NCBI RefSeq assembly: GCF_019049255.1 | Contig: NZ_JAGMUJ010000023.1 | Coordinates: 32,992 to 96,991, forward strand | From: Streptomyces sp. AC558_RSS880 | Lineage (GTDB): Bacteria; Actinomycetota; Actinomycetes; Streptomycetales; Streptomycetaceae | DNA: 64,000 bases | Direction: 5' to 3' | Part shown: positions 8,655 to 16,141 of the stretch, in pieces | Layout of the letters: each line of letters begins with the position of its first letter | Numbering within the stretch: position 1 is the first letter of the stretch | The notes under the pieces: model-generated | Database searches by the model: none | The model's input: the letters and a program-made list of their open reading frames with translations, nothing else | Told to the model about the DNA's origin: nothing | Made by a program: the position numbers and the translations under genes

Positions 8655-9212
8655 TCAGTCCAGGTCGTCGAAGACGTCCGCGAAGTCCAGCCCGGGCATG
8701 CGGGAGACCGCGGGAGCCGTCACCCGCGCGGCGAAGTCCTCGCGCCGGTGCCCGGCTCCGGCGTCCGGGTCGTACACGTCGTCGTGGACGACGACCCACA
8801 CCGTGACCTCGCCCGGCACCTCGTCGCGTACGCCCCAGTCGTCGGCCAACGCGGTGATGATGTTGAGCCCCCGGCCGCCGTGTGCCGTGACCGACGGGGT
8901 GGCCGGCGCCGGACGGGTCGGACCACCGCCGTCCGTGACCTCCACGACGAGCCGTCCGCACGGGTCCACCCGCCAGGCGGCGCGTACGTCCCCGTCCCCG
9001 GCCAGGGCGTCGCCGAGAGGCCGGCCGTGCTTGCACGCATTGCTCAGCAGTTCGGAAAGGATCAGTACGGCATCGTCGATGACCGGGTCCGCCACCCCGC
9101 CGTCGCGCAGCTGCGCGCGCATACGGCGCCTCGCCTTCCCCACGCCCGCAGGGCCATGGGGCACGGCCATGCTCGACGACGTGGGCACCTCCTGTGCCAC
9201 CACCAACGCCAC
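8655..9212 (-). CDS. RsbW-type HATPase_c anti-sigma/regulatory kinase
   Basis: The product is 185 residues of the small HATPase_c (GHKL) type found in anti-sigma factor serine kinases. The N-box reads LSELLSNACKHG, the G1-type region VEVTDGGGP, and the G2 region HGGRGLNIITALADDWGV. Streptomyces carry dozens of these, often controlling SigF/SigB-type sigma factors by partner switching. No sigma or STAS gene is adjacent, so the partner is unknown. GTG 9212 is eight bases after AAGGAGG, much better placed than later candidate starts. Confidence 0.85.
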   Translation of the reverse strand: MALVVAQEVPTSSSMAVPHGPAGVGKARRRMRAQLRDGGVADPVIDDAVLILSELLSNACKHGRPLGDALAGDGDVRAAWRVDPCGRLVVEVTDGGGPTRPAPATPSVTAHGGRGLNIITALADDWGVRDEVPGEVTVWVVVHDDVYDPDAGAGHRREDFAARVTAPAVSRMPGLDFADVFDDLD

Positions 9213-9474
9213 CCCCGAGACCTCCTTCGCCCCACGCCACGGTGTGGATGCCCCATGGGCCCGAACCGGAAACCGGCCGATCCGTGAGCGGTGACGCACT
9301 CCAAGCGATCGAACACGCACCGAACGCGCCGGAGCACTCCCTGTAGCCGTGTGGCTGGATTTCGTCGCTGTGGCCGAGATGTGAGGATGCGCCCGGGTCG
9401 GGCACGGGGTCAAGACTCGTGCGTGCTGCTTCTGGGGCTGGTGGGGTCGGTGGGACGGGTGGTTCGCCCCGTGG

Positions 9475-10305
9475 TCAGCGGCCGAGCTGATCGAGCACCG
9501 CGCGGGGGCGGTTGGTGATGATGGCGTCCACGCCGAGACGCACACAGAGGTCCACGTCCTCCGGCTCGTTCACGGTCCACACGTGCACCTGGTGCCCGGA
9601 CTGCTTCAGGCGCTCGACGTACGCGGGGTGGCTGCGCACGATGCGGATCGAGGGCCCCGCGATCCGCACGCCGGTGGGCAGCCTCCCGTCGCGCAGCCGC
9701 GGCGAGACGAACTGCGTCAGGTAGACCGTGGGCAGTGTCGGCGAGGCGGCGCGCACGCGGTGCAGCGACCGCGCGGAGAAACTCATCACGCGCACCGGGG
9801 AGTCCTCGGCGGCGGCGGGCGCGTCGAGGCCGAACCGCTTGAGCAGGAGCAGCAGCCGTTCCTCCACCTGTCCCGCCCACCGCGTGGGGTGCTTGGTCTC
9901 GATCGCCAGCTCGACCCGGCGCCCGGCGTCGGAGACCAGCTCCAGCAGCCGCTCCAGGGTGAGGACGGAGGTGGCCTCCCGGTCCTCCGGGCGGTGTTCC
10001 CAGTCGGGCTCCTCGGCGCGCGGTCCCCCGAAGGCGTCGCGGCTCTTCCAGGAGCCGAAGTCCAGGGCGGCCAGATCGGAGAGCTCGAGCGCCGACACCG
10101 CACCGCGGCCGTTGGACGTACGGTTGACGCGACGGTCGTGAACGCACACAAGATGGCCGTCGGCGGTCAGGCGCACATCACATTCGAGCGCGTCCGCACC
10201 GTCCTCGATCGCTTTGCGGTACGCGGCCAGGGTGTGCTCGGGAGCGTCCTCGGAGGCCCCGCGGTGCGCGACGACTTGGGTCAGGTGCTGCCGTGCGTGG
10301 GTCAC
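9475..10305 (-). CDS. glycerophosphodiester phosphodiesterase
   Basis: The product is 276 residues, a single GDPD TIM-barrel domain that hydrolyses glycerophosphodiesters to glycerol-3-phosphate and an alcohol. AHRGASEDAPEHTLAAY supplies the first catalytic His and metal Glu. LECDVRLTADG supplies the second Glu/Asp pair, and VCVHD the second catalytic His. The C-terminus has the typical HVWTVNEPEDV and GVDAIITNRP strands. No signal peptide is seen, so it is cytoplasmic. GTG 10305 gives a good N-terminus but has no clear ribosome-binding site. The gene is divergent from the HtrA-like gene. Confidence 0.92.
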   Translation of the reverse strand: MTHARQHLTQVVAHRGASEDAPEHTLAAYRKAIEDGADALECDVRLTADGHLVCVHDRRVNRTSNGRGAVSALELSDLAALDFGSWKSRDAFGGPRAEEPDWEHRPEDREATSVLTLERLLELVSDAGRRVELAIETKHPTRWAGQVEERLLLLLKRFGLDAPAAAEDSPVRVMSFSARSLHRVRAASPTLPTVYLTQFVSPRLRDGRLPTGVRIAGPSIRIVRSHPAYVERLKQSGHQVHVWTVNEPEDVDLCVRLGVDAIITNRPRAVLDQLGR

Positions 10306-10593
10306 CGCGTCATGGTGCCACCGTGCACGGGTAGGCGGGTGCCCGGAGTGGCGTGAACGGTGTCGCCGTTCGGTCGAAGGCATCGAGTGGCGCGCCTTAC
10401 GTGAGTAATGCCCTATATAAAGAATGGCCCCGGACCCACAGGAACGGCTTATCGTGCCCTGACGGCCCGTGGGAAAGGCTGACGTCATACAAAGAGACAT
10501 GCACAGCTGCATCGCGCCGGACTCGTGGACGGGCGTGAACGAGCGTGACCGAGTGCGACCGACAACAACAGCCGTGGATCGAGGAGAGAAGCT

Positions 10594-12093
10594 GTGAGCA
10601 CCGAGAACGAGGGCACCGCGGTACCCCCGGCCCCGTCCGCACCGCCGCCCGCGCCGGTGGATGCTCCCGCTGCTTCGGCGTACCAGGGGCACCCGGTCCC
10701 GGGAGCGGCTCCGGATCCGGCCCCGTCCGCACCGCCGCAGGCACCCGCACAGAACGCGGACCAGGGATACGGCTCCGGCCCCCAGGGCCCGATGGGCGAG
10801 ACCGGCTGGGGCCCGCACGGCGCCCACGGAGGCCAGGACCCCACTGCCTCCCCCTCCGCCCCCGACGCCTCCTGGCCCCCGCCCCCTCCGCCGTCCACCC
10901 CGTCGTACGGCGACGGCGGTGCCGGGCACGGTTCGGGCGGCTGGGGCTCCCCCTCCCCGCAGCCGGCGCCGAAGAGCGGCGGCGGGCGCGGCCGTATGCT
11001 CGCCGCGGTCCTGGTGGCCGCGCTGGTCGCGGGCGGCGCGGGCGGCGGTCTCGGCTACACGCTGGCCAAGGAGAACGACAGCAACGGCTCGACGACCGTC
11101 TCGGCGTCCACCAGCGGCGGCAACGTGAAGCGCGACCCGGGCACGGTCGCCGCCGTGGCCGCCAAGGCGCTGCCGAGCACGGTCACCATCGAGGCCGAGA
11201 GCAGCAGCGGCGAGGGCGGCACCGGCACCGGCTTCGTCTTCGACAAGCAGGGCCACATCGTCACCAACAACCACGTCGTGGCGGAGGCCGTCGACGGTGG
11301 CAAGGTGACGGCGACCTTCCCGAACGGCAAGAAGTACGACGCCGAGGTGGTCGGCCACGCGCAGGGCTACGACGTCGCGGTCATCAAGCTGAACAGCGCT
11401 CCCTCGGACCTGAACCCCCTTCCCCTGGGCAACTCCGACGAGGTGGCCGTCGGTGACTCGACCATCGCCATCGGCGCGCCCTTCGGCCTGTCCAACACGG
11501 TGACCACGGGCATCATCAGCGCGAAGAACCGCCCGGTGGCCTCCAGCGACGGCAGCGGCAGCCAGGCCTCCTACATGAGCGCCCTGCAGACCGACGCGTC
11601 CATCAACCCGGGCAACTCCGGCGGCCCGCTGCTCGACGCGCAGGGCAACGTGATCGGCATCAACTCCGCGATCCAGTCCACCAGCAACGGCGGCTTCGGC
11701 ACGGGACAGGCCGGCTCGATCGGCCTGGGCTTCGCCATCCCGATCAACCAGGCCAAGTACGTCGCCCAGGAACTGATCAAGACGGGCAAGCCGGTGTACG
11801 CCAAGATCGGCGCGTCGGTCTCCCTGGAGGACGCCACGGGCGGCGCGAAGATCACCGAGCAGGGTGCGGGCGGCTCCGAGCCCGTCGACCCCGGCGGCCC
11901 CGCCGACAAGGCCGGCCTGCAGCCCGGCGACGTCATCACCAAGCTCGACGACCGGGTCATCGACTCCGGCCCCACCCTGATCGGCGAGATCTGGACCCAC
12001 AAGCCGGGCGACGAGGTCACGATCACCTACGAGCGCGACGGCAAGGAGCGCACCACGGAACTCACCCTGGGCTCCCGCGTGGGCGACAGCTGA
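10594..12093 (+). CDS. HtrA/DegP-like membrane-anchored serine protease
   Basis: The product is 499 residues. A Pro/Ala/Gly-rich cytoplasmic N-terminus (about 1-130) leads to one membrane segment (about 134-157, LAAVLVAALVAGGAGGGLGY), then an extracytoplasmic trypsin-fold protease and a C-terminal PDZ domain (about 395-490, GLQPGDVITKLDDRVI). The catalytic triad is visible as H227 (NNHVV), D260 (GYDVAV) and S342 (GNSGGP). Such proteases degrade or refold damaged secreted proteins. GTG 10594 follows GAGGAGAGAAGCT. The roughly 290-bp leader contains a TGACGTCA palindrome (10480-10487) that could be a regulator site. Confidence 0.93.
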   Translation: MSTENEGTAVPPAPSAPPPAPVDAPAASAYQGHPVPGAAPDPAPSAPPQAPAQNADQGYGSGPQGPMGETGWGPHGAHGGQDPTASPSAPDASWPPPPPPSTPSYGDGGAGHGSGGWGSPSPQPAPKSGGGRGRMLAAVLVAALVAGGAGGGLGYTLAKENDSNGSTTVSASTSGGNVKRDPGTVAAVAAKALPSTVTIEAESSSGEGGTGTGFVFDKQGHIVTNNHVVAEAVDGGKVTATFPNGKKYDAEVVGHAQGYDVAVIKLNSAPSDLNPLPLGNSDEVAVGDSTIAIGAPFGLSNTVTTGIISAKNRPVASSDGSGSQASYMSALQTDASINPGNSGGPLLDAQGNVIGINSAIQSTSNGGFGTGQAGSIGLGFAIPINQAKYVAQELIKTGKPVYAKIGASVSLEDATGGAKITEQGAGGSEPVDPGGPADKAGLQPGDVITKLDDRVIDSGPTLIGEIWTHKPGDEVTITYERDGKERTTELTLGSRVGDS

Positions 12094-12157
12094 CCTCACT
12101 CCCGGACCCCGGAACCGTTACCCTTGTCCCCGCGCCGCCGATCACCGGCAGGCGCGG

Positions 12158-12244
12158 GGAGGCGTGCCCGAGCGGCCGAAGGGAACGGTCTTGAAAACCG
12201 TCGTGGCAGCGATGTCACCGTGGGTTCAAATCCCACCGCCTCCG
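12158..12244 (+). tRNA. tRNA-Ser(UGA)
   Basis: The acceptor arms GGAGGCG and CGCCTCC pair, there is a long class II variable arm, the T-loop reads GGGTTCAAATCCC, and the anticodon loop contains TTGAAAA with anticodon TGA. CCA is not encoded. Its 3' half is the attachment site of the neighbouring element. Confidence 0.95.
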
Positions 12245-12247
12245 CGC
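12196..12247 (+). repeat. attL-like direct repeat (3' half of tRNA-Ser)
   Basis: This 52-bp segment, from the anticodon arm to just past the tRNA end, recurs at 13850-13901 with three mismatches (49/52). It has the size and position expected of a tyrosine-integrase attachment site in a tRNA gene. Confidence 0.8.
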
Positions 12248-12263
12248 GACGAGCAGTGAGAAC

Positions 12264-12294
12264 GGCCCCTGACCTGGGTAGTTGGTCGGGGGCC
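12264..12294 (+). terminator. terminator after tRNA-Ser(UGA)
   Basis: The arms GGCCCCTGACC (12264-12274) and GGTCGGGGGCC (12284-12294) pair with one G-T wobble around a nine-base loop, 19 bases past the tRNA. Confidence 0.6.
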
Positions 12295-12952
12295 GTCGGC
12301 GTGTTCACGTTCCGCGATTGCCCGGTGGTCCCCGGGGCTTCCCACTCGACCGGGCACGAGAGGGGCACGTTTGCGTCGGGCTAGCCGCAGCGCAGGGCCA
12401 CTGTCAGAGTCTCTTGCTAGCTTGCTCATCAGAAGCCGGTCAGAGAACCCTTGAGGTCCGCGGTTAAGGGGGGTGGGCACAAAGGTCCCCGGGTTCGCCT
12501 CGGGACTGTGAGCTTAAGGCCGTGGCATCCACCCCCCTCTTCGGCCTTGCACGCAGCCTCGACCCACCACCGTCCCCAGCTCCCATCCCGTCCGCCGTCG
12601 ACCCACACACCGTGGAGCGGGCGTGGTTCAGGGCGTCCAGGTGGAGCGCGCCACTGTACGAACGACCTGGACGCCAGGGGCCGCGTCTGCTCGGCTCTGC
12701 CTGGGTCGGCGAGCCCGCGGTCGGCGACGGCGCCCCCTCCATCCCGGTGCCGGCCGATCCCCTGCCGGAGGCATTGCCTTGACCGTCACCGCGCTATGCG
12801 GGCTCTACCCTCGGGCCGTTGCTTCGCTGCGGACCCATGGGCCGGCCCCGGTGCCGAAGGCGCAGAGGGGCCGAGCCCAAGGGGCCAGCCCGCGCCTCGC
12901 GCGGGCCCTTGATGAGGTAGAGAAACCTGTAACAGCTCTCGCTCTTACCCGG
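12295..12952. other. non-coding part of the decayed element
   Basis: I find no frame here with protein-like composition. An inverted repeat with 11-bp arms GGCGTCCAGGT (12632-12642) and ACCTGGACGCC (12665-12675) is the only evident structure. Any genes once present are gone or unrecognisable. Confidence 0.45.
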
Positions 12953-13619
12953 TCAAGCCGAAGGCGCGTCAGTGGTCAGGAGTCGGCTCGTGAATCCGGC
13001 TTGGTACAGGCGCTCGTACGCCTCAGCCACGTCGGCGGGTACCGGTTGGCTGATCATGAATCCCTGCTCGGGGTAGATCATCAGTCGCTGAAGCGCACCG
13101 ACCAGCATGTCGATCACCAGGCGGGCGTCGCCGATGGAGTCGACGTACTCATCGAGCGTCATCGGAGTGGAAGCGCTGACGATCTCGACTTCGGGCCAGA
13201 GCTTGCGTGCGGTGGCATACGCTCGCCGCTCCTCGTAGGGCTTGCTGATCAGGAGCACCGAGGACACCTCGATGCCGGCCTCTTCCAACACCTCGCGTGA
13301 GAAGCGGATGTTCTCGCCCGTGTTGCGGGCGCGTGGCTCCACGAGAACGGCCGTGCTGGGGACACCAAGCTCTAGTGCCCGTTCTTGGTAGTGGACGGCT
13401 TCACCGCGGGGCATGCGTTCCCGTGTCGTGGGGCTGGTGGCGCCGGTGAACAGGAGCAGGGGGGGCCATGCCGCGCTTGTACAGGTCCACTGCGGTGTCG
13501 GCCACGCCCAGGTCGTGGCTGCCAAGTCCGATGGCGACCGAGCACGGCCGGGGTGAGTGGCCCATCTGGTGGTAGTCCCACACGCGCCGGGCGTCTGCCC
13601 AATCTTGTGTCGAGATCAC
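12953..13619 (-). pseudogene. YdcF/DUF218-like gene with +1 frameshift
   Basis: Read from GTG 13619, the frame encodes VISTQDWADARRVWDYHQMG and then GLGSHDLGVADTAVDLYKRGMAP. It must then shift by one base at a run of seven G (13459-13465) to continue as LLLFTGATSPTTRERMPRGE and run to the stop at 12953. With six bases in that run the gene would be one frame of about 221 residues. The content, including GSHD, VEPRARNTGENIRFS and LISKPYEERRA, is typical of the YdcF/DUF218 fold, which is linked to envelope or nucleotide-sugar metabolism. GTG overlaps the stop of the upstream GntR fragment (GTGA), so the two were cotranslated. The shift is either a real mutation or a homopolymer sequencing error. 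Confidence 0.75.
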
Positions 13620-13834
13620 TGCTGACCTTCCCTGTCCTTCGCCGAGTCGGGCACCTTGAAGTCGTACTCCCACGCGAAGCGCGATGCCGCGTGTACCCCG
13701 ATGGCGAACTCCACGACGGTGCCGTCGGCGGTGTAGGTCGTCCGGTGCAGCTCGACGACCGGTTCGCCCGGCGGTAGCTGGAGCTGCTTCACCTCGTCCG
13801 GGGTGGCGGCACGGGCGAACAGTCGCTCCCTCAT
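13616..13834 (-). pseudogene. GntR-family regulator, C-terminal UTRA fragment
   Basis: Seventy-two residues remain, including ATPDEVKQLQLPPGEPVVEL, RTTYTADGTVVEF and FAWEYDF, which match the last third of a UTRA ligand-binding domain. The DNA-binding winged helix and the first UTRA strands are missing. The open frame continues upstream only to the 52-bp repeat at 13850, where the homology stops, so the gene was apparently cut by recombination at the attachment site. It overlaps the YdcF-like gene by four bases. Any protein made would lack DNA binding. Confidence 0.7.
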
Positions 13835-13849
13835 GTGATCGATCTCGTG

Positions 13850-13901
13850 AACCGTCGTGGCAGCGATGTCGCCGTGGGTTCGGATCCCACCGCCTCCGCG
13901 C
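13850..13901 (+). repeat. attR-like direct repeat of tRNA-Ser 3' half
   Basis: This is the second copy of the 52-bp repeat. Relative to the tRNA copy, the differences are A to G in TCACCG and AA to GG in the T-loop (TTCGGAT). No tRNA 5' half precedes it. Confidence 0.8.
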
Positions 13902-13919
13902 AGGTCGTAGACGTCGCAG

Positions 13920-13960
13920 GGCGGAAGGGGCGCTCCTCGTGGAGGGGCGCCCCTTCCGCC
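13920..13960. terminator. strong hairpin terminator
   Basis: Perfect 14-bp arms, GGCGGAAGGGGCGC (13920-13933) and its complement (13947-13960), surround a 13-base loop. It lies just past the right repeat and 45 bp beyond the leftward gene ending at 14006. It may be the original tRNA terminator displaced by the insertion. Confidence 0.65.
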
Positions 13961-14005
13961 GTTCTCCGCGGCGTGACGCGGTCTGTCGTACGGGCCGTCC
14001 GCGGG

Positions 14006-15271
14006 TCAGGAGCGTTCGCGTGCGGCCGGGTTGTTCAGGCAGAGGGCGATGTTGCGGACCGCGGCGGTGAGTTCCTCGATCACCCGGGCCGCCTGTTCGG
14101 CGTTGTGGAAGGACGGGCCACCCGCCAGCGCCAGGTCCAGTTCCTGCGCGGACCGGAGGGCCGGTTCGAGGCCCTCGGCGGAAGGGGAGGCGGGCGCGGA
14201 CGCCTCGGCCGCGGCGGCGGGCGCGCTCGTACCGGTCGCGGGAAGAGGTTCCGGCACCGTCGGGTCCGTCGCGGGTGTGCTGGAGAGCGCGGGTGCCGGC
14301 TCGGGCACGGCCGGTGGTGCCGACGGACCGGGCGGCGGAGTGGCGGTCCCCGGATCCCCCCGGCGTCCGTCGAACGGGGCGGGGAGGATGCCGAAGTCAC
14401 CGGTCACGGAGGCGCATTCCTCCTCTCCCGGACGCGACGGCACGGTCGGCACGGCAGGCACGGGACGCGGGTCCTGGGAGGTCCGCCGGTCGTGCGGGGG
14501 GACGTCCGGCGCATGGCGCGTCCGGGGGAGCACGAAGTGCTCGAAGCCCGGGAACGAGGGGGTGGCGGAGTGCGTGGAGGAGCGCGGGCTGTACTCGGCC
14601 TGCCACTGCATGCGGTAGCGGTCGACCTGGTCGGCGCAGGCGGTGCGGGCGTGGAAGACGGCCGTGTCCTCCCCCAGGTCCGGGTACCAGAGGTTCGGGC
14701 CCGGGAAGCGCACGGTCCGCACCCGCGGCCTGATCGGCTCGGCGCACCCCATGCAGCAGCCCTCCGGCACCATGAGCGGGATGCCACCGTCCTGCTCCGG
14801 CCAGCGGGGGCCGCCCTCCCAGCGGTACTCCCCGTGGTGGCAGGGCGGCAGCTCGCCGCAGGCGCGGCAGACGGCATAGTGCTCGGGGAGGACCCGCCAG
14901 TCGTGGCTGGCGGGGGCGCACCAGTGCTTCGGCGTGGAACGGGGCAGGTTCTCGTTGCGCAGCACCAGCACCACCGGGCGCTTGTAGAACTCGGACCGCT
15001 CGGGGGCCGGTTTGACCGCCTGGTTGTTGGCCCGCCGCAGTTCGTTGGCGTGCCACCACAGTTCCACGTGGTCGCGCCACGCCTTCTCATAGGAGTCCGG
15101 CCACCAGTCGTTCGGGTAGCCGTTGATCTCCAGGATTCGCCACCCCTGCCGGTCCAGTACCACGATGGAGCCGGCCCGCAGCCGCATGTGCGTTCCGTTG
15201 TCCCCCTCGTCCGGCCAGTCGTGACGGCCGATACGAGTGGGCTGGTCTGGGAGCCACCTGCGAACCTGCAT
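14006..15271 (-). CDS. conserved hypothetical protein with cysteine clusters and Ala/Pro-rich tail
   Basis: The product is 421 residues that I cannot assign to a family. Residues 1-70 form a small compact domain (RLRAGSIVVLDRQGWRILEI, then NDWWPDSYEKAW). The middle contains likely zinc ligands: CAPASHDW, CRACGELPPCHHGEY and CCMGCAEPI. The last 150 residues are Pro/Ala-rich and low in complexity, ending in a helix (AARVIEELTAAVRNIALCLN). No signal peptide or membrane segment is present. ATG 15271 has GAGGAG seven bases upstream. A palindrome at 15289-15306 lies immediately upstream. The cysteine pattern suggests nucleic-acid or protein contacts, without proof. Confidence 0.75.
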   Translation of the reverse strand: MQVRRWLPDQPTRIGRHDWPDEGDNGTHMRLRAGSIVVLDRQGWRILEINGYPNDWWPDSYEKAWRDHVELWWHANELRRANNQAVKPAPERSEFYKRPVVLVLRNENLPRSTPKHWCAPASHDWRVLPEHYAVCRACGELPPCHHGEYRWEGGPRWPEQDGGIPLMVPEGCCMGCAEPIRPRVRTVRFPGPNLWYPDLGEDTAVFHARTACADQVDRYRMQWQAEYSPRSSTHSATPSFPGFEHFVLPRTRHAPDVPPHDRRTSQDPRPVPAVPTVPSRPGEEECASVTGDFGILPAPFDGRRGDPGTATPPPGPSAPPAVPEPAPALSSTPATDPTVPEPLPATGTSAPAAAAEASAPASPSAEGLEPALRSAQELDLALAGGPSFHNAEQAARVIEELTAAVRNIALCLNNPAARERS

Positions 15272-15288
15272 GTCATGCTCCTCGGCAA

Positions 15289-15306
15289 TGAAACTTCATA
15301 GTTTCA
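15289..15306. promoter_or_regulatory. possible operator, TGAAACT inverted repeat
   Basis: The 7-bp arms TGAAACT and AGTTTCA enclose four bases (TCAT). The repeat lies 17 bp before the ATG at 15271, in an AT-rich patch that stands out from its surroundings, as expected of an operator or promoter element. The regulator is unknown. Confidence 0.4.
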
Positions 15307-15630
15307 ACTGGGGCAGTGAGCAACATTCTGGACAATCAGGGCGTTTGGGGTGCTGTAGACACGCGCACGCTGCTGACAGCAGATGATCGAAAGTGCCTTC
15401 CGCGGCACCGTTTTCTTTCGCGCAATCCCCTGTCACCAGGCTTTTTCGCATCTGGAGCGGCCACCGCACCCGGTTCCCGCGGAGCTCGGGACAGCGGCTT
15501 CGTACCCCCGCGACGGGATCCGACACTCACCCGTACGTGTGATGACGCTCGGGATGCCGCCACTCCGTACGTGTGCATCACCTCGCGAGGCCGTCACCTC
15601 GCGCGCCCGGGGTGGTCCGGACGGCAGCCC
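15307..15630. other. intergenic region, no gene seen
   Basis: About 320 bp separate two leftward genes. Candidate frames lack Streptomyces codon bias. It presumably carries the promoter of the 14006-15271 gene; I see no hairpin of note. Confidence 0.4.
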
Positions 15631-16062
15631 TCAGAGCTCTTCGTCCTCGGCCAGCCGTTCCCAGGGCAGGTCCCGCAGCGAGGGCTCCGCGTCGCAGCCG
15701 GACGGTACGTGCGGGGAGGGCTGGAACCAGACGACGGTGAGGCGGGAGCGGTACAGGGAGCGGTCCCGGGCCGGGTCGAGCGCCTCGGACCGGAAGCTGC
15801 CGACGCATGTCACCGCGGGCAGCACCTCCACGGGGCCGAAGGCACCCGCGTACTGGTCGGGGTACTCGCGCGGGGGCGGGACCAGGTGGACCGGAGCGCC
15901 GGGGAAGGCGCGCTCGGCGGACCGGAGCAGCCAGTCGATCTTCCGGTCGTTGAGGGGCTTGCACGGATAGCCCTCGAGCAGCCCGCCGTACGTCGACGAC
16001 ATCCGCAGCTCGGAGAGGGCGACCGAACGGCCGGAATCGAGGAGGACATGGGCGAGTGACAT
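15631..16062 (-). CDS. conserved hypothetical protein
   Basis: The product is a soluble protein of 143 residues beginning MSLAHVLLDSGRSVALSELR, with YGGLLEGYPCKPLND, APVHLVPPPREYP and an RSRLTVVWFQPSPHVPSG strand near the C-terminus. Codon use and amino-acid order look genuine. No signal peptide, membrane segment or known motif is seen. ATG 16062 is a plausible start, but upstream in-frame GTG (16071) and ATG (16089) cannot be excluded because none has a clear ribosome-binding site. It lies 79 bp downstream of the prim-pol gene in the same direction and could be cotranscribed with it. Confidence 0.7.
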   Translation of the reverse strand: MSLAHVLLDSGRSVALSELRMSSTYGGLLEGYPCKPLNDRKIDWLLRSAERAFPGAPVHLVPPPREYPDQYAGAFGPVEVLPAVTCVGSFRSEALDPARDRSLYRSRLTVVWFQPSPHVPSGCDAEPSLRDLPWERLAEDEEL

Positions 16063-16141
16063 GGTCGGCACTTTAGGGCGGTGGTGCATCGAGGTCTTTC
16101 GGTTTTCGTGGGGGAGGGGGCGCGGGCGACGGGTGGGGTGG

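Larger units (their letters stand above)
12196..13901. mobile_element. decayed integrative element in tRNA-Ser(UGA)
   Basis: The tRNA-Ser 3' half and its 52-bp copy flank about 1.6 kb of DNA. Inside are a frameshifted YdcF-like gene and the C-terminal fragment of a GntR/UTRA regulator cut at the right repeat. The rest has no recognisable gene. No integrase, excisionase or replication gene is left, so the segment should be immobile on its own. GntR regulators of the KorSA type are common in actinomycete integrative elements, which fits this origin. The direct repeat is seen directly; the element's class is inferred. Confidence 0.72.

Noticed and set aside
10410..10425. CCTATATAAAG as a strong promoter for the GDPD or HtrA gene
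   Set aside because: No matching -35 at proper spacing in either direction; left unannotated.
12226..12480. Integrase remnant just inside the left repeat on the - strand
   Set aside because: The 84-residue frame has no tyrosine-recombinase box residues and a shadow-like composition.
13850..13901. A second tRNA-Ser gene
   Set aside because: Only the 3' half is present; there is no D-arm or 5' acceptor strand, so it is an attachment-site copy.
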